Numbered from the stretch's first letter, positions 46,572 through 56,499 are shown. The stretch is 64,000 nt of DNA from an uncultured Tenacibaculum sp. (GCF_947499065.1 NZ_CANMMT010000003.1:310001-374000), one strand, 5' to 3'. The notes: generated by a model not told the origin, from the letters alone. A program made the numbers and translations.

Positions 46572-47241
46572 TTAAAAGATCTGGTCTAATTAGTTGTGTC
46601 CGCTCATATGCTTTTTCGTTTCGCCATTCTTCTATTTTTGGAAAATTACCTGACAATAATATGTCTGGAACTTTCATGCCTTCATATTCAGAAGGTCTCG
46701 TATATACAGGAGGCGATAGTAAGTTGTCTTGAAAACTATCAGTTAAAGCAGATTGTTCATCTCCTAATACTCCTGGGATTAATCGAATAACGGCATCACA
46801 TAAAATTGCAGCAGCTAATTCACCTCCGGTTAAAACATAGTCGCCAATAGATATTTCTTTAGTGATATATTTATCACGAACTCGCTGATCTACACCTTTA
46901 TAGTGTCCTGTTAAGATAATAATATTTTCTTTTAATGACAAAGAATTTGCCGTAGCTTGATTCAAAGTTTTGGCATCTGGAGTCATGTAGATAATTTCAT
47001 CGTATGTTCTCTCTGCTTGAAGTTTTTCAATGCATTTAGCTATAGGTTCAATCATTAAAACCATACCAGCGCCACCACCAAATTGCATGTCGTCTAGTTT
47101 TTTATAGGAACCAATTCCATAATCTCTTAAGTTATGAAAATGTACTTCGGCTAAACCTTTATCTATAGCGCGTTTCATCATTGAATGTTCAAACGGGCTT
47201 CTCAGTAGTTCTGGAGCTACAGTAATAATATCTATACGCAT
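46564..47241 (-). CDS. trmD: tRNA (guanine-N1)-methyltransferase
   Basis: The 225 residues include [23 protein letters not shown] (about 57-67), [12 protein letters not shown] (about 110-121) and [20 protein letters not shown] (about 131-150), the trefoil-knot SAM-binding core of TrmD. The enzyme methylates G37 of tRNAs to prevent frameshifting. The trmD-rplS linkage is broken here. It overlaps the start of the GT39 gene by 8 bases. Confidence 0.95.
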   Translation of the reverse strand: MRIDIITVAPELLRSPFEHSMMKRAIDKGLAEVHFHNLRDYGIGSYKKLDDMQFGGGAGMVLMIEPIAKCIEKLQAERTYDEIIYMTPDAKTLNQATANSLSLKENIIILTGHYKGVDQRVRDKYITKEISIGDYVLTGGELAAAILCDAVIRLIPGVLGDEQSALTDSFQDNLLSPPVYTRPSEYEGMKVPDILLSGNFPKIEEWRNEKAYERTQLIRPDLLND

Positions 47242-47297
47242 AGCTGCAAATGTACAAGAATTATAATTTCTTTTTTAAGAAATTCTTTGCAGAAAAT

Positions 47298-47789
47298 TTA
47301 AATTTTCTCTTTAAAAGGTATCTCTTTTTTAAGTTCTTTCTTTTTTGTGTTTCCAGGAAAAGTTAATGAAGTACTCGAATACAATGTTCCAAAAGTTATA
47401 TTAGCGTAATACACTTGAGAAATTGCATCTTCAATTTGTTGTGGTGATAATTCTTTTAGTGGATGTGTAAAAACTGACCATAAGATTTCATCTGAAAGTG
47501 CATACTTAACATCTAAAGCAGTATGAAAATTTGCAACTAATGAATTTAAAATTAATTCTTCCGTAAGTTGTTCTTTTTTGGCTATGGGAGAAATAATTCT
47601 CATTCGATTTGCTTTTTTGTCGGCTACACAAATCAGTATTCTGTTTTTATAAATAAATCTCCATGTATTGTTTTTACTTAAGAGACTATCAGAACTTTTA
47701 GTTATTATCTCATCTAGCTTTTCAATACTCATATTTTGAGCCTTGATTGTGTAACTAAAGAAAACTAAAAAAAAGAATACTAACTTCAT
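47298..47789 (-). CDS. secreted hypothetical protein (163 aa)
   Basis: The signal peptide MKLVFFFLVFFSYTIKA is followed by a soluble part with no recognised domain. Segments such as RMRIISPIAKKEQL and LNSLVANFHTALDVKYALSD suggest a mixed alpha/beta fold. It lies between trmD and the pseudouridine synthase on the same strand, but with gaps of about 50 bases. Confidence 0.65.
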   Translation of the reverse strand: MKLVFFFLVFFSYTIKAQNMSIEKLDEIITKSSDSLLSKNNTWRFIYKNRILICVADKKANRMRIISPIAKKEQLTEELILNSLVANFHTALDVKYALSDEILWSVFTHPLKELSPQQIEDAISQVYYANITFGTLYSSTSLTFPGNTKKKELKKEIPFKEKI

Positions 47790-47843
47790 GTGAAAACAGT
47801 TTTTAATAGAGTCGGAAAAAGATTGAAAAACTGACAGGTTAGC

Positions 47844-48707
47844 TTAGGATTCGGGAAATATTTTTTTAAATTTTTTAGGAAGTTCTTTTTTTATATTTAT
47901 TAACTCATTTGTAAATGGATGTATGAACTCTAATGATGTGGCATGTAAATACAATCCTTTACCATTTAAAACAAATCCATCTATATAATATTCCTTATCA
48001 CCAAGTATAGGGTTTCCTATAGAAAGTAGGTGTTTTCTTAGTTGATGTTTCCTACCTGTAGCTGGTTTGAGTTCTACTAAATTTAAGTATTTAAAGCGTG
48101 GAGAAGTATGCGTTTGAATGGTTTTATAATGTGTAAGAGCGTTTTTAGAATCGATAGGGTAGTTTATTTCTTCATTAATCTCCATTTTATCGATAGTAAT
48201 TGCATGATATGTTTTTTGAATATTCTTTTTTTCAAATAATTGATTTAGTAAAGTAATACTTGAAGTTGTTTTGCCTATCAAAAGAAGTCCGCTGGTAGGG
48301 TAATCTAAACGATGAACTGGTCTCGGGCGTACAGCATCAAATAAAGCACTTTTTGTTAGGTTTTGTTCTAAAGAATTATCGATGGTAGCAAAAGAATTTC
48401 CACTGACTAAAATCCCAGAAGGTTTGTATACAATGGCTAAATGTTCATCTTCAAATAAAACTTCTAAAGAAAAATTGAATTTTTTAACTGTAGAATTTTG
48501 TTCGATTTTAAATAGCTCTATGGTTTCATTACCTCTAATGAATAGAGCAGTAGAAGCTAGTTTTCCATCAACAAAAACCAACTCTTTTTTTATGGCCTTT
48601 TTTATACCAGATTTTGTAGGAATAGTTTTAAATATTCCAACGGCATATTCTTGTAATCGAATAGGATTTTCTAATAAAGGTACTTTGTGTGTCTCTGATA
48701 GTGTCAT
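47844..48707 (-). CDS. RluA-family pseudouridine synthase
   Basis: The 287-residue protein has an N-terminal S4-like part (about residues 20-65), then the catalytic motif RPVHRLDYPTSGLLLIG (about 126-142) with the essential Asp, and the later GRKHQLRKHLLSIGNPILGD (about 220-239). These enzymes convert uridine to pseudouridine in rRNA or tRNA; the target position is not predictable. Its start overlaps the stop of ggt by one base (TAATG), so translation is coupled. Confidence 0.9.
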   Translation of the reverse strand: MTLSETHKVPLLENPIRLQEYAVGIFKTIPTKSGIKKAIKKELVFVDGKLASTALFIRGNETIELFKIEQNSTVKKFNFSLEVLFEDEHLAIVYKPSGILVSGNSFATIDNSLEQNLTKSALFDAVRPRPVHRLDYPTSGLLLIGKTTSSITLLNQLFEKKNIQKTYHAITIDKMEINEEINYPIDSKNALTHYKTIQTHTSPRFKYLNLVELKPATGRKHQLRKHLLSIGNPILGDKEYYIDGFVLNGKGLYLHATSLEFIHPFTNELINIKKELPKKFKKIFPES

Positions 48708-50401
48708 TAAAACCCAACAGCTTTATCATCACCTCTAGGGTCAGCTCCTCCTTCTAGTTTTCCGTTGTTTAAAACTAAGATTCCTTCAACTTTACCAATA
48801 ACTGGAGCATCCTCTTCGTTTAACGTATATCCAATTTTTTGTAGATCTTGTTTTACCGTTGTATCAAATTTATTAGGTTCCATCATTACAACATCTGGCA
48901 ACCACTGATGGTGAAAACGTGGTTGATTCACAGCTTCTTGCATTCCCATTTTAAATTCATGTACATTTAAAATGGTTTGTAAAACAGAAGTAATAATAGT
49001 TGATCCTCCCGGAGTTCCAACGACCATCCATAACTTACCGTTTTTTTCAACAATGGTAGGAGTCATAGAACTTAACATTCTTTTTTCTGGTACTATTTCA
49101 TTGGCTTTTGCTCCAATTAACCCAAACATATTAGGAACACCTGGTTTGCTGCTAAAATCGTCCATTTCATTATTTAAAAAGAAACCTAAATCTGAGCAGT
49201 ATAGTTTAGAGCCATAAGCTCCATTAATAGTTGTAGTAACCGATACAGCGTTTCCAAATGAATCTACAATTGAATAGTGTGTTGTTTCGTTACTCTCAAC
49301 CATTTGAATGCTTCCGTGTGATACATCTTTTGATGATGTTGGTTTTTCAAAAGAAAAATCGTTCATTCTATCTTTTGTGTATTCTTTACTAATTAATGTT
49401 TTCAATGGAATTTTCACAAAATCAGGATCTCCTAAGAAATGGCTTCTGTCTGCATAAGCTCTTCTTTCTGCTTCTGTAATTACTTGAATGGTTTTAGTAG
49501 CGTTATGTCCGTACTTGTCTAATTCATAAGGCTCAATAGCATTCATAATTTGTGCTAAACAAATTCCTCCACTTGATGGTGGTGACATTGATATTACTCT
49601 TAAATCATCGTATGAAAAAGTGATTGGTGTACGCCATTTAGCTTCGTATTTAGCTAAATCTTCTTCGGTCATAATTCCACCGTTGTCTTGCATAAATTTT
49701 ACAAGACGTTTAGCAGTTTCTCCTTTATAAAATTCATCACGTCCATTTTTTAAAATACGTTCAAAAGTTTCTGCTAAAGCTGGATATTTAATAGTGTCGT
49801 TCTTTTTCCAGTTTTTATCAAAAATGATAGGTTCTTTATTGGCTTTTAAAAAATAAGGTTGGTATTTTTTTATTCTTTTTTCTTGTTTTTCAGTAACAAT
49901 AACTCCTCGTTTAGCTAAAGCAATTACTGGAGTTAATATTTTAGACATTGGTAAGCTTCCAAATTTTTTATGAGCTTCAAAAACTCCTGCCATTGTACCA
50001 GGAATTCCAACTGCCATAGCACCTAAAGTACTTTTGTTTTTAATAATGTTACCTTCTTCATCTAAAAACATATCTTTTGATGATGCTAGTGGTGCTTTTT
50101 CTCTATAATCTAAAGCTCCAATTTCTCCATCATTTTTTCGATACACCATAAAACCACCACCGCCAATATTTCCTGCATATGGATAAGCTACAGCTAAAGC
50201 TAATTCAGTTGCAGCCATTGCATCAAAAGCATTACCTCCTTGTTTAAGAATGTCTGAGCCAATTTTAGAAGCTTCTTCACGAGCAGAAACAACCATAGCT
50301 TTGTCGGTAATTAAACCTGTAATTTTTTCTTTTTCTTTAGGTGTTGTTTTACAACTAACAATACTAATTAATGAAAGAGCGATTAGAAATGTTTTTTTCA
50401 T
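48707..50401 (-). CDS. ggt: gamma-glutamyltransferase / glutathione hydrolase
   Basis: A lipoprotein-like signal (ISIVSC, about residue 17) precedes the family core: GGNAFDAMAATELALAVAYP, GNIGGGGFMVYR (about 77-88), and the processing site NETTHYSIVDSFGNAVSVTT (about 373-392), where the Thr of TTHYS becomes the N-terminus of the small subunit. The GGSTI and RFHHQWLPD segments are also present. It cleaves glutathione and gamma-glutamyl compounds in the periplasm. Confidence 0.95.
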   Translation of the reverse strand: MKKTFLIALSLISIVSCKTTPKEKEKITGLITDKAMVVSAREEASKIGSDILKQGGNAFDAMAATELALAVAYPYAGNIGGGGFMVYRKNDGEIGALDYREKAPLASSKDMFLDEEGNIIKNKSTLGAMAVGIPGTMAGVFEAHKKFGSLPMSKILTPVIALAKRGVIVTEKQEKRIKKYQPYFLKANKEPIIFDKNWKKNDTIKYPALAETFERILKNGRDEFYKGETAKRLVKFMQDNGGIMTEEDLAKYEAKWRTPITFSYDDLRVISMSPPSSGGICLAQIMNAIEPYELDKYGHNATKTIQVITEAERRAYADRSHFLGDPDFVKIPLKTLISKEYTKDRMNDFSFEKPTSSKDVSHGSIQMVESNETTHYSIVDSFGNAVSVTTTINGAYGSKLYCSDLGFFLNNEMDDFSSKPGVPNMFGLIGAKANEIVPEKRMLSSMTPTIVEKNGKLWMVVGTPGGSTIITSVLQTILNVHEFKMGMQEAVNQPRFHHQWLPDVVMMEPNKFDTTVKQDLQKIGYTLNEEDAPVIGKVEGILVLNNGKLEGGADPRGDDKAVGF

Positions 50402-50405
50402 ATGT

Positions 50406-50993
50406 TTAAGCAGTCTGATTTAGTTTTGAATTGCAAAAATTACGTAGTTCCTCAAAAAATAAGGTGAAATCTTCTTCTAATGTTTGATAGTGGATTAATA
50501 GATCTTCAGTAGCCAAATTCATTTTTGATTTACCTTGAGTTCGTCTATTCATTCCGTTTAATACTTCTTGAATTCCTTTGGCAAACTGGTAATTGTAGAG
50601 CCAGTTGTACTTTACCATATAAGGAAGTAGTTCTTGTGTTTTTTCAGGGAGTATATCAATGTTTTCTTCTAATAATTTATATACTGAGTTAGTATATACA
50701 TCAAGTGGTATTTCTGAATACTTTTTCCAGTTTCTAGCTAAGAAGTGATCGTAAAAAATATCAATGATAACGCCATTGTAATGTCTGTAGCGTTCATGTA
50801 ATCTTCTTTTACTTTTTCTAACGATTTCGTGAGTGTCAGTAAAAGTATCTATTTCTCTATGTAAAATAATGCCTTTTTTTATGCCTTCGGGAAAGTGTGA
50901 AAACTTATTTCCTTTAATATGATCGGCAATAAAATTTCCAATCATCAACTCAGTATCACTTCCAGATAGGTATAGATGGGCTAAAAAATTCAT
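50406..50993 (-). CDS. acpH: acyl carrier protein phosphodiesterase
   Basis: From the ATG at 50993 the protein starts MNFLAHLYLSGSDTELMIGN, then FIADHIKG, HREIDTFTDTH (about 50-60) and VIIDIFYDHFLARNW, the HD-like metal motifs of AcpH. It removes the 4'-phosphopantetheine arm from acyl carrier protein. An in-frame extension of 8 residues upstream is unlike the family and is rejected. Its stop lies 4 bases from the ggt start codon, so both can be in one transcript. Confidence 0.85.
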   Translation of the reverse strand: MNFLAHLYLSGSDTELMIGNFIADHIKGNKFSHFPEGIKKGIILHREIDTFTDTHEIVRKSKRRLHERYRHYNGVIIDIFYDHFLARNWKKYSEIPLDVYTNSVYKLLEENIDILPEKTQELLPYMVKYNWLYNYQFAKGIQEVLNGMNRRTQGKSKMNLATEDLLIHYQTLEEDFTLFFEELRNFCNSKLNQTA

Positions 50994-51009
50994 TTGATAA
51001 ATGTAAAAA

Positions 51010-51037
51010 AAAACCACAACTTAAAAGTTGTGGTTTT
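51010..51037. terminator. terminator between pepD and the ACP phosphodiesterase gene
   Basis: AAAACCACAACTT (51010-51022) and its exact inverse (51025-51037) form a 13-bp stem with a 2-base loop and A/T runs on either side. It stops transcription from pepD. Confidence 0.8.
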
Positions 51038-51054
51038 AAAAAATATGTTTTTGA

Positions 51055-52518
51055 CTAGTTTTTTATTGGAGTATTTTTTAAAATTTCTAATAAAAACTTC
51101 CAATATTTTTGAGTTGAAGAAATTTGAGCACGTTCATCAGGAGAATGTGCTCCTTTAATATTAGGTCCGAAAGAAACCATATCCATGTTAGGATAGTTTT
51201 GACCTAAAATTCCACATTCCAATCCAGCATGACAAGCAGCTACATTAGGTTTTTCTCCATGTAAATCTTCATATAATTTAGTAACTGTTTGTAATATTTC
51301 TGAATTTACATTTGGCAACCATCCAGGGTAAGAACCAGAAAACTCTACGTTAAATCCTGCTAATTCAAAAGCAGCACGTAATGAATTTGCTAAATCCCAT
51401 TTGTTTGTCTCAGAAGAAGAACGTGTTAAACATCCTATTTTAATGTTTCCTTCTTTAACAATAACACGAGCAATATTGTTAGATGTTTCTACCAGTCCTT
51501 CAATATCTGGACTCATACGATATACTCCGTTTAAAGCAGTGTATAAAGATTTGATTAAACCTTCTTGAACTCCTAAATCCATTACTTTACTTGGAGTTTC
51601 AGCAGGTGTTAATTCAATAGATAAATTAGGTTCTAAAGTCGCAAATTCAGCTTTAATACTGTTGATTAATTCGTGAATTTCAAATAAGAAAGGTTCTTTA
51701 GAAACTGTATCGATTATCACAGTAGCAAAACTTTCACGTGGAATTGCGTTGCGTAAGCTTCCTCCGTTTATTTCAGAAACACGTAAGCCAAAATTGGTAA
51801 AACCATCAAATAATAAACGATTCATTATTTTGTTAGCATTTCCTAAACCTTTAATGATGTCCATTCCTGAATGACCACCGTTTAATCCAGTAATTGAAAT
51901 TTGAAAAGCAGTGGTGTTTTCTGGAGTGTCTTCTTCGTTATAAGTTCTAGTAGCTGTAATATCTACACCACCAGCACATCCCATACCTATTTCATCATCT
52001 TCTTCGGTGTCTAGGTTTAATAAGATTTCACCTTGTAAAATCCCACCTTCAAGTCCCATAGCACCAGTCATACCAGTTTCTTCATCAATGGTAAATAAAG
52101 CTTCAATAGCTGGGTGTTCAATATCAGTTGATTCTAAAACCGCCATAATAGAAGCAACTCCTAATCCGTTATCGGCTCCTAAAGTAGTTCCATCAGCTTT
52201 AACCCAATCACCATCTACAAACATTTTGATTCCTTCAGTATCGAAATCAAAATCAGTATCGGCATTTTTTTGGTGAACCATGTCTAAGTGACTTTGCATT
52301 ACTACCATTTTACGGTCTTCCATACCTGCTGAAGCTGGTTTACGGATAATTACATTTCCAACTTTGTCAACCATGGTTTCTAAATTTAAGTTATTACCAA
52401 AATCAACCATAAATTGAATTACTCTTTCTTCTTTTTTAGAAGGACGAGGTACAGCATTTAAGTCAGCAAAATTTTTCCAAACTGCCTTAGGTTCTAAGTT
52501 TTTTATTTCCGAATTCAT
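51055..52518 (-). CDS. pepD: aminoacyl-histidine dipeptidase (M20, beta-Ala-His dipeptidase)
   Basis: The 487 residues match PepD: VVMQSHLDMVHQKN (about 68-81) with zinc ligands His and Asp, TTLGADNGLGVASIMAVLES (about 116-135), ALFTIDEETGMTG (about 140-152) with the catalytic Glu, and HAGLECGIL (about 439-447). It hydrolyses Xaa-His dipeptides in the cytoplasm. It is a single gene with its own terminator, divergent from recR. Confidence 0.93.
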   Translation of the reverse strand: MNSEIKNLEPKAVWKNFADLNAVPRPSKKEERVIQFMVDFGNNLNLETMVDKVGNVIIRKPASAGMEDRKMVVMQSHLDMVHQKNADTDFDFDTEGIKMFVDGDWVKADGTTLGADNGLGVASIMAVLESTDIEHPAIEALFTIDEETGMTGAMGLEGGILQGEILLNLDTEEDDEIGMGCAGGVDITATRTYNEEDTPENTTAFQISITGLNGGHSGMDIIKGLGNANKIMNRLLFDGFTNFGLRVSEINGGSLRNAIPRESFATVIIDTVSKEPFLFEIHELINSIKAEFATLEPNLSIELTPAETPSKVMDLGVQEGLIKSLYTALNGVYRMSPDIEGLVETSNNIARVIVKEGNIKIGCLTRSSSETNKWDLANSLRAAFELAGFNVEFSGSYPGWLPNVNSEILQTVTKLYEDLHGEKPNVAACHAGLECGILGQNYPNMDMVSFGPNIKGAHSPDERAQISSTQKYWKFLLEILKNTPIKN

Positions 52519-52574
52519 TGTGAATTGTTAGTTTAGTTTTAAAGTACGAAGATACTTTTTTTAGATGAAATATA

Positions 52575-52608
52575 TTGGTCGTTTCTTAGTTGAAAAATTG
52601 TAAATTCG
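52575..52608 (+). promoter_or_regulatory. probable recR promoter
   Basis: TTG (52575-52577), 23 bases, then TAAATTCG (52601-52608), which differs from TAnnTTTG at one position. The start codon follows 4 bases later, leaving almost no leader, so the exact placement is uncertain. Confidence 0.35.
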
Positions 52609-52612
52609 CAGC

Positions 52613-53230
52613 ATGGATTTTTCATCAAAATTATTAGAAAATGCAGTGAATGAAGTAAGTCGATTACCGGGTATTGGTAAGCGAACAGCGCTCCGTTTGG
52701 TGTTACATTTATTAAAGCAACCTAAAGAAAATACAAAGTATTTAGCAGAGGCTTTAACGAACTTACGTAATGATGTAAATTCATGTAAGAAATGTCATAA
52801 TATTTCTGATACTATTTTATGTGACATTTGTAGTAATCCAAACAGAAATGAAGAAATTGTTTGTGTGGTTGAAGATATCCGTGATGTAATGGCTATTGAA
52901 AGTACTGCACAATTTAAAGGTTTGTATCATGTATTGGGAGGTAAAATTTCACCTATTGAAGGTATTGGACCTCAAAACTTAAAAATAGAATCGTTAGTTG
53001 AAAAAGTTAAAGAAGGTGAAATTAAAGAGTTGATTTTTGCTTTAAGTTCTACTATGGAAGGTGATACCACAAATTTCTACATATATAAGCAGATTGAAAA
53101 ATACAATATAACTACTTCTACTATTGCAAGAGGTATTGCTGTAGGAGGGGAGTTAGAATATGCTGATGAGGTTACCTTAGGAAGAAGTATTGTTAATAGG
53201 ATTCCTTTTGAAAAAAGCCTTAAATCTTAA
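52613..53230 (+). CDS. recR: recombination protein RecR
   Basis: The 205 residues show the helix-hairpin-helix start [18 protein letters not shown] (about 17-34), a C4 zinc finger ([18 protein letters not shown], about 58-75), and the Toprim segment [19 protein letters not shown] (about 83-101) with [16 protein letters not shown]. RecR works with RecO (and RecF) in daughter-strand gap repair. It stands alone on the plus strand with its own terminator. Confidence 0.95.
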   Translation: MDFSSKLLENAVNEVSRLPGIGKRTALRLVLHLLKQPKENTKYLAEALTNLRNDVNSCKKCHNISDTILCDICSNPNRNEEIVCVVEDIRDVMAIESTAQFKGLYHVLGGKISPIEGIGPQNLKIESLVEKVKEGEIKELIFALSSTMEGDTTNFYIYKQIEKYNITTSTIARGIAVGGELEYADEVTLGRSIVNRIPFEKSLKS

Positions 53231-53313
53231 GTTGTTATTTGTTATTCTAAATTAGTGATTTAATATTTCATTTAAAACCATAGTTTTTAAAGAGATTTTA
53301 AGGTCTAAAAATG

Positions 53314-53347
53314 AAAAAAATCAACATTTTATAAATGTTGATTTTTT
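53314..53347 (+). terminator. recR terminator
   Basis: AAAATCAACATTT and AAATGTTGATTTT pair exactly around TATA (53330-53333), with A and T runs extending the stem to about 14 bp, 84 bases after the recR stop. Confidence 0.8.
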
Positions 53348-53430
53348 ATAAATATTAAATTCGATATGTTGTTATTTGATTACTTATTTTTTGATAGTTA
53401 TTCTCTTATATGTATATTATCTTCTGCACA

Positions 53431-53634
53431 TTAAAAAAACTTTAACATCTTCAATGTTGTTAAAATAAATAGGGGTTGTGTTTTCTTTATTTCTTTAATT
53501 TCTGATTTAGTTAAATTATTTTGTTTTATTCCTAACTCCTCTCTTAATTTATTCTAGTTACTAATAATGTTTTCATTTTGAGAACATGATAAAAGTAATA
53601 GAGGGATAATGTATAGTAAATTTCTTAGCTTCAT
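53431..53634 (-). pseudogene. decayed lipoprotein gene
   Basis: The frame from ATG at 53634 reads MKLRNLLYIIPLLLLSC, a clear lipoprotein signal, then SQNENIISN and a TAG stop, after which it continues in frame (NKLREELGIKQNNLTKSEIK) to a TAA at 53431. A single nonsense mutation explains this. The remaining protein would be only 67 residues, so the gene may also be truncated. The start overlaps the stop of the tiny gene upstream. Confidence 0.5.
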
Positions 53635-53735
53635 TTTTTTATCTTCTTTTTCAATATTTTTAAAAATTTAATTAGTAAATATCCTATAATGATGTATACT
53701 ATTATATTTATAATTTGCCATAAAGCAATGTTCAT
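53631..53735 (-). CDS. tiny membrane protein (34 aa)
   Basis: The frame reads MNIALWQIINIIVYIIIGYL, then LIKFLKILKKKIKK and stop: one hydrophobic helix and a lysine-rich cytoplasmic end, as in many small flavobacterial membrane proteins. Its TGA overlaps the ATG of the decayed lipoprotein gene (ATGA), which suggests coupled translation and supports both frames being real. Confidence 0.45.
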   Translation of the reverse strand: MNIALWQIINIIVYIIIGYLLIKFLKILKKKIKK

Positions 53736-54042
53736 AATTTTATTGAGTTTTAAATTAACATAGCGAACTAAGATAAAAATAAGTCTTTTAATCTCTTTTT
53801 ACGGTAAGTTTACAAAGGAATTTCTAGTATCTTTTGTTCTTTTTTATGTAAAAGAGTAGTGGTTAGCTATATAGGTGTAAAAAAAGTTGTAGGTTTTGGA
53901 AGTTTAGATTTACAGATACTTCACTTTTGTTTTAACTTTAGGTTTATTTTTTTTTGACTTATTGATATTTGTGTTTGTTAATTGAATTTCTTTTGAGGAA
54001 TTAATTAAAGGTAGCTAGCTTTTTTTATAATTATAAAAGCTG
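53736..54042. other. intergenic stretch between two decayed genes
   Basis: I see nothing firm in these 307 bases: AT-rich sequence with runs of T and no frame, repeat or clear terminator. Confidence 0.5.
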
Positions 54043-54246
54043 TTATTCTTTTTTCATTAACTCCATTCCAAAGTTTTTTATTTGTTCAAGTATTGGTAGT
54101 ACTTTTAGTCCTTTATCAGTAAGAGAATATTCAACTCTTGGTGGAATTTCCGGGTAGGCTTTTCTATTTAAGATGTTAGAGGAGGTCATTTTTTTTAATT
54201 CTTGAATTAGCATTTTCTCGCTAATCTCAGGAATTAATCTTTTTAA
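54043..54246 (-). pseudogene. C-terminal remnant of an HxlR-family regulator gene
   Basis: After an in-frame TAA (54247-54249) the minus strand reads LKRLIPEISEKMLIQELKKM, then RKAYPEIPPRVEYSLTDKGL and KVLPILEQIKNFG, to a stop at 54043. This is the winged-helix core and C-terminus of HxlR regulators, where (F)xELKRxIxxIS...VxRxxYPExPPRVEYSLT is conserved. The N-terminal third is lost. It directly follows the leucine-rich-repeat gene. Confidence 0.8.
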
Positions 54247-54267
54247 TTAGGTATAAAGAAAAGTTTT

Positions 54268-55647
54268 TTACATAAATGAGTTGGAGTCACTATCGAAACC
54301 TACAAATAAAATATAGCCAAAAGCTTCTCTTAATTCCTTACGTTTTTCAATAGAAAACTTGTTTGGAATTACTCTTAATTCTCTTAGGTTTGGAAGTGAA
54401 AGAAGTTCTTTGGGTAAATCTTCTATGGGATTTCCACCTAGTTCTATACTTTCTAGAGATGTTAGTTCTAGTATTTCTTTAGGAAAAGAACTGAAAGAGT
54501 TCTTTGATAGTATTAAGGTTTTTAAGTTCTTTAAGTTGGTAATGGATTTTGGGAGTTGTTCTAACTCATTAGAATTTAAATTAAGCCAAGTAAGACTTTG
54601 TGGTAACTTTGAAAACTCTTCTATATTGTTATTGTGAGCGCTTAGTGAGTCTAATTTTGGGAGTTTTTCTAAAGAAGGGAGTTTTGTTAGTTGATTACAT
54701 TCAATATTTAATCGTTTTAACTCTATTAACTCAGCTAATTCGTTTGGTAAATGACTTAAATGATTATTTGATATGTCAAATACGTTTAGGTTTTGTAGTT
54801 TGATAATGTCTTTACTTATACTTTCTAATTTATTATGTGATAGGTCTAAATCTTGTAGTTTGGATAAAGAAAATAAGGACTTAGGAAGGTTTTTTAAGTA
54901 TTCGTTTTTTGCTTTAATTTCCTCTACGTTTTGAAAGAGTCCAATTTCTTCTGGTATAATTCCTTCTTTAGAACCATTGCCTCTAATCCATTTTGTTGAG
55001 ATGTTATGTTTTTCGCCAAAAAAAGCATAATAGCCTTTTTCTAAAATTTCGGGTGTTGTTTTTTTGTATTCTTCACGGAGAGATATTTTATAAGTAATAG
55101 GTTCTTTAGAATTGAATATCATGTCGTATTCTGAGTCATGCCATAAAGCGCTAGATATTAAATAAGTATCCTGTTTTTTGAGTTGTTTAAATTCTTCAGT
55201 TTTTGTAGAATGAATAGCTGCTATTTCAACAAGTCCTAAAAACAATTCTTTAAAAAGATCTAATTCAACTTCCATTTCATTATACCAGTTGTCAATACCT
55301 TCAAATATTTGGTTTATTACATCTGTCAGATCAATTTCCCAATCTAACCAATCATCATTACCCCATTCTTGGTATTCGCTTTCAGAACCAAAATAAAGAG
55401 TTACTCCGTTGTTGTAATAATCATCCCAGTTTATGGCAATGGTACCCGTGTTTTCTTCAAAAGGAATTTCTTTATATGCTGATTGCAAGCGTTGCTCAAT
55501 TTTTATTAAATCGATTTTCCAATTCCAGTTTTCAAGTCGCTCAATAATTTCTGGATGGTCTTCTTTTATCCATAAATTTTTAGTTTTTTTTAAATAAATT
55601 AGGGCTTCATGTATATAGCTGTTAATATTTTCTTTGTAATTACTCAT
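54268..55647 (-). CDS. leucine-rich-repeat protein with unknown N-terminal domain (459 aa)
   Basis: The first 230 residues are an acidic, Trp-rich domain I do not recognise (NWDDYYNNGVTLYFGSESEY). From about residue 235 there are roughly nine LRRs of the bacterial type LxxLPxSLxxLxxLxxLDLSxNxL (LPKSLFSLSKLQDLDLSHNK). There is no signal peptide, so it is cytoplasmic. Accessory-region LRR proteins of this kind often mediate protein binding. Its low similarity to neighbours and the nearby decayed genes suggest an acquired gene. Confidence 0.75.
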   Translation of the reverse strand: MSNYKENINSYIHEALIYLKKTKNLWIKEDHPEIIERLENWNWKIDLIKIEQRLQSAYKEIPFEENTGTIAINWDDYYNNGVTLYFGSESEYQEWGNDDWLDWEIDLTDVINQIFEGIDNWYNEMEVELDLFKELFLGLVEIAAIHSTKTEEFKQLKKQDTYLISSALWHDSEYDMIFNSKEPITYKISLREEYKKTTPEILEKGYYAFFGEKHNISTKWIRGNGSKEGIIPEEIGLFQNVEEIKAKNEYLKNLPKSLFSLSKLQDLDLSHNKLESISKDIIKLQNLNVFDISNNHLSHLPNELAELIELKRLNIECNQLTKLPSLEKLPKLDSLSAHNNNIEEFSKLPQSLTWLNLNSNELEQLPKSITNLKNLKTLILSKNSFSSFPKEILELTSLESIELGGNPIEDLPKELLSLPNLRELRVIPNKFSIEKRKELREAFGYILFVGFDSDSNSFM

Positions 55648-56049
55648 TTTCTGTTTTCATATTAAAAAATTGTAGCATTCGTAATGCTTTTCAGTTCTAT
55701 ATTTGTCAAGATTCTGTCCTAAAGTATTGAAAGGAGTTAATAGAAGAATAAGTGTTTTATATTCTTTTCATAAGCTTTTCTTTGGTGATAGCTAATATAC
55801 TTAAAAGCAAATTTATTTTAAAGTATGTTAGTACTAAATACCCATTAAAAAATGTATTTAGTTGTGTTTTTTTATATGAAAATAAGGATATAGTTTTTAT
55901 TATATTCGGCCCCCTGAATAAAATAAACTATAGAAGTTTTTTGATATCTATTTTGCTTTTTAAGAGTAAAAAATTAAAGCATTAGAACTTTATCGAAACA
56001 TTTTACAAATAGATATGGATTCCCCTTAAATAATTGATGTTCCTTAGAG
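55648..56049. other. 400-base gap downstream of an unknown gene
   Basis: I see no supported gene. Open frames here are hydrophobic and AT-driven on both strands, with no start context. No hairpin stands out. Confidence 0.5.
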
Positions 56050-56499
56050 TTATTCTATTATCATAAACTTTCTAAAAACATCAGTAAACTGTTCACCAGC
56101 ATACTTTGCTAATTCGGGACTTTTAAAACAAAGGTGAGAACCCACGTCTGAAAATGTAACCCAACGGCCATGGTCATCATAGCGAAATCCTGACGAGCTC
56201 ATTTTAAACCAAGGATAGTATTTGTGTTCATTAGGGTTGCTCCAATCAGGGACCCATTCTTCATTTAAAGATTTACATAATAATTCAATGATGTACTGAT
56301 ACTTTAAATGTTTTGGAGTGTTTTCAAACATTTTGTCAAGTTTTTCTTGTGTAATGTTATTGTCATTCAAAACATCTTGAATAGTTCTGATGGCTTCCGT
56401 TATTTTTTTAGGTATAGCCTCAAGTTCAATTTCACCTGTTTCTTTGTCGAAATTTTTTACGATAAATCCTTTAGGGATTTCAATTTTTAATGTTTCCAT
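56050..56499 (-). CDS. hypothetical protein of the phage/island type (149 aa)
   Basis: The N-terminal helix-rich part (ETGEIELEAIPKKITEAI) is followed by a distinctive C-terminal block: EHKYYPWFKMSSSGFRYDDH, then VGSHLCFKSPELAKYAGEQF. I recall this block as a common, uncharacterised domain of Bacteroidota phages and islands. No function is known to me. It is cytoplasmic and stands alone. Confidence 0.65.
   Translation of the reverse strand: METLKIEIPKGFIVKNFDKETGEIELEAIPKKITEAIRTIQDVLNDNNITQEKLDKMFENTPKHLKYQYIIELLCKSLNEEWVPDWSNPNEHKYYPWFKMSSSGFRYDDHGRWVTFSDVGSHLCFKSPELAKYAGEQFTDVFRKFMIIE

Noticed and set aside
55752..55985. Hydrophobic 77-residue plus-strand frame
   Set aside because: AT-rich sequence easily gives such frames; no promoter, no ribosome-binding context, and the opposite strand is equally open.
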